From: Armatimonadota bacterium | Lineage (GTDB): Bacteria > Sysuimicrobiota > Sysuimicrobiia > Sysuimicrobiales > Kaftiobacteriaceae | Reading direction: 5' to 3' | DNA: 64,000 bases | Assembly (NCBI GenBank): GCA_031459765.1 | Contig: JAVKHY010000004.1 | Location: forward strand, 62,001 to 126,000 | In this document: positions 58,661 to 64,000 of the stretch, one piece after another | How positions within the stretch are numbered: the stretch's first letter is position 1 | Layout: each line of letters begins with the position of its first letter | Program-made: the position numbers and the translations under genes | Notes under the pieces: generated by a model | Told to the model about the DNA's origin: nothing | The model's input: only the letters and a program-made list of their open reading frames with translations | Databases searched by the model: none

Positions 58661-59415
58661 TCCCGACAATGATCCCGCATGGGTTCGCCGCGGTCCTGAT
58701 CTTCGCGCTCGGCGCCGCCCTCGGCAGTTTCCTCAACGTGGTGATCTACCGTCTCCCGCGCCGCCGCTCGCTGGTCTCCCCGCGCTCGCAGTGTCCGTCC
58801 TGCGGGACGCCCATCGCGGCGCGGGACAACATCCCGCTGCTGAGCTTCCTGCTGCTGCGCGGGCGTTGCCGCTATTGCCGCCGGCCCATCGGCTGGCGCT
58901 ATCCGCTCGTCGAGCTGCTCACCGCCGTGCTGCTGACCCTGCTGTGGTTGCGCGAAGGTCCCACGCTCCAGTTCGCCGCGGCGGCCGTCTTCGTGCTCCT
59001 GCTGATCCCCATCTTCTTCATCGATCTCGAGCACCGCATCGTGCCCAATGCCCTCAGTTATCCGGGGATCGTCCTCGGACTGCTGCTGGCCGTCCCGCAG
59101 GGCCGCTTTGCGGACGCGCTCTTCGCCGGCGCCGGCGCCGGCGCGGTGTTCCTGCTCATCGCCATCCTCAGCCGGGGGGGCATGGGCGGAGGAGACATCA
59201 AGTTGGCCGTGGTGATGGGAGCGTTCCTGGGATGGCCGGCGATCGCCTTCGCCCTCCTCGTAGCCTTCACCACCGGCGCTTTGGTTGGGGTGGTGCTCCT
59301 GGCCACGGGCCGGCGCGGACGGCGGGATCCCATCCCCTTCGGCCCCTTCCTGGCGCTGGGGGCGGTCGTCGCCTGGTTGACCGCCTCGACGGTCATCGCC
59401 TGGTATCTTCGCTGA
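58657..59415 (+). CDS. pilD: Prepilin peptidase / N-methyltransferase
   Basis: 252-aa type IV prepilin peptidase that cleaves the leaders of all pilins in this window and methylates the new N-terminus. Zinc-type cysteines CPSC...CRYC in the N-terminal cytoplasmic loop, first catalytic Asp in FFIDLEHRIVPN, and the GxGD-type motif GMGGGDIKLAVVMGAFLG. About eight membrane segments. GTG start overlaps the transglutaminase stop (GTGA). It opens the second pilus gene group. Confidence 0.96.
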   Translation: MIPTMIPHGFAAVLIFALGAALGSFLNVVIYRLPRRRSLVSPRSQCPSCGTPIAARDNIPLLSFLLLRGRCRYCRRPIGWRYPLVELLTAVLLTLLWLREGPTLQFAAAAVFVLLLIPIFFIDLEHRIVPNALSYPGIVLGLLLAVPQGRFADALFAGAGAGAVFLLIAILSRGGMGGGDIKLAVVMGAFLGWPAIAFALLVAFTTGALVGVVLLATGRRGRRDPIPFGPFLALGAVVAWLTASTVIAWYLR

Positions 59416-59542
59416 CGCATCCGGGTCAACTCTTCGTCCGGCCCTTGCCACCTCCGCGCGCTTCGTGCTAGTGGTGGGCTGCCCGCACGGCTTACGCAGT
59501 CTACGGCAACTGTGCGGAGTCTACCGCAATTGCGGGTGGGGC

Positions 59543-60082
59543 ATGAACGGCCAGAAGACCGGCACGGCTTCCATGGCCTCCCGGGAGGCTTCAGCCGGCT
59601 TCACGTTGCTGGAGGTTCTGGTCGCAGTGGCCGTGCTCGCCCTGGTCCTGGTGGGAGTCGGGGGCCGGGGCGGAGCCCTGGACGGACTGCGCGGCGCACA
59701 GGGGGCCATCCGCGCTGCGCGCGATCACACCGCCGCCGCCAGCTACCTGCAGTCGCTGCAGGAGTTCATCGCCGCCCGCAGCGGACGCGTCGAGCCGGGC
59801 GCGTACTGCGTGGGACCGGGGTGCGGGACCGAGCGCGCGCTCCCGCCCGGGCTGGACGGGTATCCGCTGCCGCCGGCGACCTCTTCGCAGCTGGACTGGC
59901 AACGCCTGGAGATGGTGATCGAGCCGTGGGCGTGGGACGTCACAACCAATCGCTTTGTGCCGGCGCCATCCGGCCCGGACCGGCTGCGGGCGGCCGATGC
60001 GCTGTGGCGCGTGCGCTCGGCACTCGTGTGGCGGTCGGCCGGGGCGGAACGCAGCCTGGTGCTGGAACGGTTCGTCCGATGA
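59543..60082 (+). CDS. Type IV pilin-like protein (GspI/PilV type)
   Basis: 179 aa from ATG 59543 (GGGTGGGG upstream); ATG 59573 is an alternative with a shorter leader. Prepilin site SAG|FTLLEVLVAVAVLALVLVG with Glu+5. A close Cys pair (GAYCVGPGCG) resembles the one in the 25565 pilin. The C-terminus includes ADALWRVRSALVWRSAGAERSLVLERFV, typical of minor pseudopilins. Confidence 0.83.
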   Translation: MNGQKTGTASMASREASAGFTLLEVLVAVAVLALVLVGVGGRGGALDGLRGAQGAIRAARDHTAAASYLQSLQEFIAARSGRVEPGAYCVGPGCGTERALPPGLDGYPLPPATSSQLDWQRLEMVIEPWAWDVTTNRFVPAPSGPDRLRAADALWRVRSALVWRSAGAERSLVLERFVR

Positions 60083-60753
60083 TCCGGCGGGCACGGCAGG
60101 GCGACGACGGGTTGACCGTCCTGGAGCTCCTCCTGGCGCTCGGGATCTTCGCCGCGGTCGCCGGACTGGCCGGCGCGGCGCTGATGGTGTCCGACCGGAC
60201 GGAGCGCCGGGCGGCGCTTGCGGCGGACGCCCAGCAGAATGCCCGCCTGGCTTTGGATCGACTGATTCGCGAACTGCGCGAGTCCACCCCCGGCCGGGTC
60301 CGTTGGGGCGGGAGGGCAGGGGCGATGTGGGTGCTGTTCGCCTCGGCGCGGCCGGCGGCCGATCCCTCGGTGTTCTGCGTGCATGCCCGCCGGTCGTCTG
60401 CGCCGGCGGAGGCCTCTACCCCCGACTGCTTCACCTTTCCCGGCGGGGATCTGGCCGAGCCGGCCCTGGGTACCTACGCGCCGGTCTGGCAACGCTATGT
60501 CGGGTATTTCGTCGCCACCACGGCGGAAGGGCCGGTGCTGCGCCGCGTCGTCGGACCGCTCGCCCGGCCGGAGGCGGTGCCCGACCCGGCGGTGCTGGTG
60601 GGCGGTGAGACCGTGGCCGAAGGGGTGGAGGCGTTCGACGTCGCCGTCGCCGGCCGCTTCTTCACCGCCGCGGTGCGGCTCGCGGGCCCCGGCCCGGCGC
60701 CGCCGCTCGTGCCGGAATTCCGGTTGCTCGGCGCGGGCGTAATCCGGAACTGA
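60079..60753 (+). CDS. Type IV pilin-like protein (GspJ/PilW type)
   Basis: 224 aa from ATG 60079, overlapping the previous stop (ATGA). Prepilin-like site DDG|LTVLELLLALGIFAAVAGLAG with Glu+5, followed by the helix QQNARLALDRLIRELRESTPG typical of PilW/GspJ. Two cysteines (FCVH, DCFTF) in the body. Second copy of a PilW-like component in the window (first at 26042). Confidence 0.83.
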   Translation: MIRRARQGDDGLTVLELLLALGIFAAVAGLAGAALMVSDRTERRAALAADAQQNARLALDRLIRELRESTPGRVRWGGRAGAMWVLFASARPAADPSVFCVHARRSSAPAEASTPDCFTFPGGDLAEPALGTYAPVWQRYVGYFVATTAEGPVLRRVVGPLARPEAVPDPAVLVGGETVAEGVEAFDVAVAGRFFTAAVRLAGPGPAPPLVPEFRLLGAGVIRN

Positions 60754-60759
60754 ACGTCG

Positions 60760-62265
60760 ATGCGTGTCCGGACGGACCTGGAGACCGGTGCGGTGCTCAT
60801 CGGCGTCCTGATGGCCTCGATCCTGGTCGTCGTCCTGGCCCTCTCCGCCCTGACGGTGGCCGCCGGCGAGGTGCTGATGGCGGGCCTCCAGCGGGATGGG
60901 GTCCGGGCCCTGGAGCAGGCCCAGGCCGGGGTGGAGGAGGCCCTGCGACGAATGGAACGAGGTTACCCGTTCGTCCAGGGCTTTTCGGGGTCCCTCTCGA
61001 ACAGTACGTCGGTTTCGGTCGCGCGCCTCGTCACGGGGGCCGGTGCGGCGTACCAGGAGATCCGGGTACGCGCCGATGCCGGCCGCGCCGCGCGCCGGGT
61101 GCACGCGATCGTGCTGCAGCGGAGTACCGCGGTGCTGCCGGACACCGTGGTGGCCGGCAGCATCCTGGTGGACGAGAACGGGCGGCTCGGCTGCGGCGAT
61201 ATCTATGCGCACACCTACATCCGGCAGAACCGTCCCCCCATGACCGGATGTGACGGGGCGGACCTCACTTCGGCCTTCCTGTACGCCGGCTGGCGGATCG
61301 ACGACGGATTCGTCGCCTGCACCAGCCACGCCGACTGCGTCCGGCAGGGGCGGCCCACCTGGTATCCGGGCCAGCGCCGCGGCGTGTGGGCGGCCAGCCC
61401 TTTGGGCCGGGAGATCATCGCCCAGACCCTGCGGTGCCTGCCGGGAGAAGGCGGCCTCCCGGGGGAGATCGTCTCCGGAACCCTCGCCGACGGGACGGCG
61501 TATGAGGGCCCGGCGTTCGGCTTCGACACGGATGATCCCGACGGCGCGGGATCCGTCCCGCCACAGGCCGTGCGCGAGGGGCTGCCCTGCGGTCTGCCCT
61601 ACAAGATCGTCCCGGAGACGTTCCTCGACGACCGGGGCAACGTCGTCACCCGGCTGTTCAAGACGATCGTCTACGAGCAGTGGCTGGACACCTACTGGCG
61701 GTTCGATCCGGACACCCTGAGCACGGTCAAGCGCCGCGGGGGAGCGTGCTCACCGGAGCAGGGGCCGTGCCTGCCCGGGGAAGGCGAGCCGGATCTGGCG
61801 AACCATCCGCAGTTCGGTGCCGTGCCGCCGGTCCCGGAGGTCGCCTCGCTGACGGCGAATGTCGATCGGCGCCTGCGGGGCGGGGGCAGGATCGCCGGCG
61901 GAGACTTCGGCTGCCTGCATCCCCCGATGCGGGGAGATGCCCACTGTCTCGGCGTCCCCGCGGATGCGTCGCGCCCGCTGGCCGTGTCGCTCGAAGAGGG
62001 CTCCTACGTGCTGGACGGCACCCTGCGCGGCCACGGGACGCTGGTCGCCAGCGCGCCCCTGCAGCTGACCGGCGATGTGGTGTACTGGGGCGCAGTCGTC
62101 GCTTCCCGGGGCATAACTCTGGAGGGGCGCGCGGCCCTGTGGGGGGCCGTGGCCACGGACGGTCTCCTGCAGGTCCGGGGAGCCGCCGCCCTGGCCGCCT
62201 CCAGCGTGCCCAATGTCCCGCTGGGGCCGGCCGTCGTCGTCATCAGGAGCTGGTGGGAGCGCTAA
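60760..62265 (+). CDS. PilX-like minor pilin with large exposed domain
   Basis: 501 aa. ETGAVLIGVLMASILVVVLALSALTVAAGEV is a prepilin-type hydrophobic segment lacking Glu+5, followed by the alpha helix VRALEQAQAGVEEALRRMERG, the PilX/GspK pattern. The large remainder has several cysteines and ends in repeated short beta-like segments (LVASAPLQLTGDVVYWGAVVASRGITLEGRAALWGAV) reminiscent of a polymeric beta domain. Counterpart of the 727-aa protein at 26801. Confidence 0.78.
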   Translation: MRVRTDLETGAVLIGVLMASILVVVLALSALTVAAGEVLMAGLQRDGVRALEQAQAGVEEALRRMERGYPFVQGFSGSLSNSTSVSVARLVTGAGAAYQEIRVRADAGRAARRVHAIVLQRSTAVLPDTVVAGSILVDENGRLGCGDIYAHTYIRQNRPPMTGCDGADLTSAFLYAGWRIDDGFVACTSHADCVRQGRPTWYPGQRRGVWAASPLGREIIAQTLRCLPGEGGLPGEIVSGTLADGTAYEGPAFGFDTDDPDGAGSVPPQAVREGLPCGLPYKIVPETFLDDRGNVVTRLFKTIVYEQWLDTYWRFDPDTLSTVKRRGGACSPEQGPCLPGEGEPDLANHPQFGAVPPVPEVASLTANVDRRLRGGGRIAGGDFGCLHPPMRGDAHCLGVPADASRPLAVSLEEGSYVLDGTLRGHGTLVASAPLQLTGDVVYWGAVVASRGITLEGRAALWGAVATDGLLQVRGAAALAASSVPNVPLGPAVVVIRSWWER

Positions 62266-62348
62266 CACCGGGCGATCGCGGGCAGAGGATGTAGATAGGG
62301 CCCGGGAAGAGGATACCGGGAGACAACCGGAAGACAGGAGAGGGCGCC

Positions 62349-63437
62349 ATGGGGTTCTTCGGGCCGAAGTCCTACGTGGGAGTGGACATCGGGAGCCGGG
62401 CGATCAAGGTTGTGGAGCTGGCCCCCGCCGGCCAGCGCTACCGCCTGTTGCACGCCGGGATGGGCGAGACGCCGGCCGGCACGGTGAAGGAGCGGGAGGT
62501 GGTGGACCCTCAGGCCCTGGGGGTCGCGATCCGTCAGGTCCTCTCCTCCGCCGGGGTGAAGGCCGGTCGCGTGGTCTCGGCCGTCGGGGGGCAGGCGGTG
62601 ATCGTCCGGGAGCTGAAACTGCCGCCGATGAGCGCCGACGAGCTGCGCCAGGCGGCGCGCTACGAAGCCGAGCGGTACATCCCCTACGCGCTGCGCGAGG
62701 TCAACATGGACTTCGATGTCATCGGCGAGACGGTGGAGGACAACCAGAAGAAGGTGGTGATCCTCCTCGTCGCGGCGCGCCAGGAGATCGTGGACAAGCA
62801 CGTCGAGGCCCTGGCCGCGGCGGGGCTGCAGCCCTTCGTCCTGGACGTCGAGTCTTTTGCCGTCATGCGCGCCCTCAACCCCCGCACCGACGGCGACGGG
62901 GCCGAGGCGGTGGTCGTCGTGGACCTGGGCGCCGAGACCACCGACATCATCATCATGGAGGGCGGGCAGCTGCGTCTGACCCGCAACCTCAGCATCGGCG
63001 GCGACAGCCTGACCAAGGCCATCGCCGCCCGCCTGGACATGGAGTTCAAGACTGCCGAGCAATTGAAGGAAGAAAAAGGCGCCGTGCTGCTCGAGGGCGA
63101 ACCTATGCCCGACGATCGGACGGTGATGGCCCTGCACGATGCGATGCTTCCCATCCTGGGGGACCTGGCCACGGAGATCCGGCGGTCGATGGACTACTTC
63201 CAGACCCGGTGGCGTGAGAGTCGGGTCCGGCGGGTGGTGCTCAGCGGCGGGACGGCGCGGCTGACCAACCTCGACCGCTTCCTGTCCCTGGAGCTGGGCG
63301 TGGAGACCGTCGTGGGCGACCCCTTCGCTCAGTGTGAGATCCCCGGGCACGTCCTGCCCGGAGACGCCCGCCGGCAGATGGCTCCGGCCCTGGCCACGGC
63401 GGTGGGGCTGGCCATGAGAGGAGCGGCCGAGCGATGA
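62349..63437 (+). CDS. pilM: PilM actin-like pilus assembly protein
   Basis: 362-aa cytoplasmic actin-fold protein that binds PilN and ATP. Phosphate 1 motif VGVDIGSRAIKVVEL (about residues 10-24), ELKLPPMSADELRQAARYEAERYIPY, phosphate 2 VVVVDLGAETTDIIIMEGGQLRLTRNLSIGGDSLT, and the adenosine motif VVLSGGTARLTNLDRFLS. ATG follows ACAGGAGAGGGCGCC. ATGA overlap with pilN. Confidence 0.97.
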   Translation: MGFFGPKSYVGVDIGSRAIKVVELAPAGQRYRLLHAGMGETPAGTVKEREVVDPQALGVAIRQVLSSAGVKAGRVVSAVGGQAVIVRELKLPPMSADELRQAARYEAERYIPYALREVNMDFDVIGETVEDNQKKVVILLVAARQEIVDKHVEALAAAGLQPFVLDVESFAVMRALNPRTDGDGAEAVVVVDLGAETTDIIIMEGGQLRLTRNLSIGGDSLTKAIAARLDMEFKTAEQLKEEKGAVLLEGEPMPDDRTVMALHDAMLPILGDLATEIRRSMDYFQTRWRESRVRRVVLSGGTARLTNLDRFLSLELGVETVVGDPFAQCEIPGHVLPGDARRQMAPALATAVGLAMRGAAER

Positions 63438-63994
63438 TCCGAATCAACCTCCTCCCGCGAGAGCGGGTCCAGCGACGGCCCCTGGGCACCCCCGTCCTGT
63501 TCGTGATAGTTCTCGCCGTGCTGCTGCCGATCGCCATCGGGGCGAGTCTGTGGATGGAGGCGAGGAACAAGGCGGTGGAGCGACAGGTGGCCGAGGTGAA
63601 CCGGCAGATCGACGCGCTCCGGGACCAGGTGCGACGGGTCGAGGAGCTGCGCCGGCAGGTCGAGCAGGCCCGCCGGAAGAGCGATCTCCTGAAAAGCCTG
63701 GAAGCCGCGCGCGTCCCCTGGGACATGATCCTGGAGGAGCTGCGCGCCGTCCTGCCCCAGGACGTCTGGCTGACTCAGATCGAGATGCAGGAAGCCGGGG
63801 CCATGACCTTCAACGGCTACGGGCTGTCCTACACCTCCGTGGCGCGGTTCATGGTCAGCCTGGAGGGCAGCGAGCTGTTCCGGAACATCGACATGCTCAG
63901 CAGCCAGACCCAGATGGTCGGCGGCCGGCAGGTGGTGAGCTTTTCGCTGACCGGACAGTTCGTCCAGGTGCGGAAGGAGGCGAACGTCCGATGA
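63434..63994 (+). CDS. pilN: PilN inner-membrane pilus alignment protein
   Basis: 186-aa bitopic protein. The N-terminal cytoplasmic motif IRINLLPRERVQR, which binds PilM, is intact; one membrane segment (about residues 22-42), then a coiled coil (NKAVERQVAEVNRQIDALRDQVRRVEELRRQVEQARRKSD) and a ferredoxin-like periplasmic domain. Overlaps pilM and the next start codon by 4 bp each. Confidence 0.95.
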   Translation: MIRINLLPRERVQRRPLGTPVLFVIVLAVLLPIAIGASLWMEARNKAVERQVAEVNRQIDALRDQVRRVEELRRQVEQARRKSDLLKSLEAARVPWDMILEELRAVLPQDVWLTQIEMQEAGAMTFNGYGLSYTSVARFMVSLEGSELFRNIDMLSSQTQMVGGRQVVSFSLTGQFVQVRKEANVR

Positions 63995-64000
63995 GCCGCC
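63991..64000 (+). CDS. pilO: Start of next gene, pilO expected, truncated by window edge
   Basis: ATG at 63991 overlaps the pilN stop as ATGA and encodes MSR before the window ends. PilO follows PilN in nearly all pilMNO operons; only three codons are visible, so the identity is by synteny. Confidence 0.5.

Overview
The window comes from a GC-rich bacterium of deep-branching terrabacterial (Firmicutes-like) character. Two tRNA-sensing T-box leaders, a ykkC-class riboswitch and the Bacillus-like gene orders rpsU-yqeY and alaS-ruvX-DUF1292-mltG point that way. Very high GC together with a full type IV pilus system would fit lineages such as Sysuimicrobiota (CSP1-3), Armatimonadota or Limnochordia/Thermaerobacter-type Firmicutes. 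The sequence alone does not decide between them.

Layout. (1) 1-4167, minus strand: a LIV-type ABC transporter operon (livG, acyl-CoA synthetase, livH, truncated livM), with a phenylacetate-CoA-ligase-like gene divergent from it. (2) 5520-15702: the branched-chain amino acid operon ilvB-ilvN-ilvC-leuA-leuC-leuD-small ORF-leuB-ilvD. Its leader combines a consensus promoter, a ykkC-class aptamer with its own terminator (ppGpp type is the best guess) and a T-box whose specifier reads CUC (Leu). (3) 15708-25412: housekeeping genes rpsU, yqeY, a Nudix hydrolase, a putrescine-type aminotransferase, an HNH endonuclease flanked by degenerate 15-16 bp repeats, then T-box-alaS, ruvX, DUF1292, mltG and yqeG. 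(4) 25565-30380: four pilin-like genes and a TPR lytic transglycosylase. (5) 30401-39372: a candidate sigma-54 promoter, a class I c-di-GMP riboswitch, a SigB/SigF-type sigma factor, a MerR protein, two Roadblock proteins, a TPR-PilB fusion, a second PilB, PilT and PilC. (6) 39498-42660: a retropepsin-like protein, a secreted protein, two pilins and a TPR protein. (7) 42623-54597: surface glycan or pilin-glycan genes (two Wzy/O-antigen-ligase-type proteins, Wzx, methyltransferase, four glycosyltransferases, a polyprenyl glycosylphosphotransferase) and a second retropepsin. (8) 54576-58660: MoxR, DUF58 and transglutaminase genes. (9) 58657-64000: prepilin peptidase, three more pilins, PilM, PilN and the first codons of pilO.

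How it may work together. The strongest candidate for a new system is the pilus regulatory block. A c-di-GMP riboswitch precedes a sigma factor gene, and both PilB-type ATPases downstream carry MshEN-like (c-di-GMP binding) N-terminal modules. The second messenger could therefore act on both gene expression and motor activity. Two candidate promoters with a GGGTAT -10 box, upstream of pilT and of a pilin gene, are plausible targets of that sigma factor. The second highlight is the tandem ykkC/T-box leader, which would read a general starvation signal and leucyl-tRNA charging in series. No tRNA, rRNA, CRISPR array or insertion sequence was seen.
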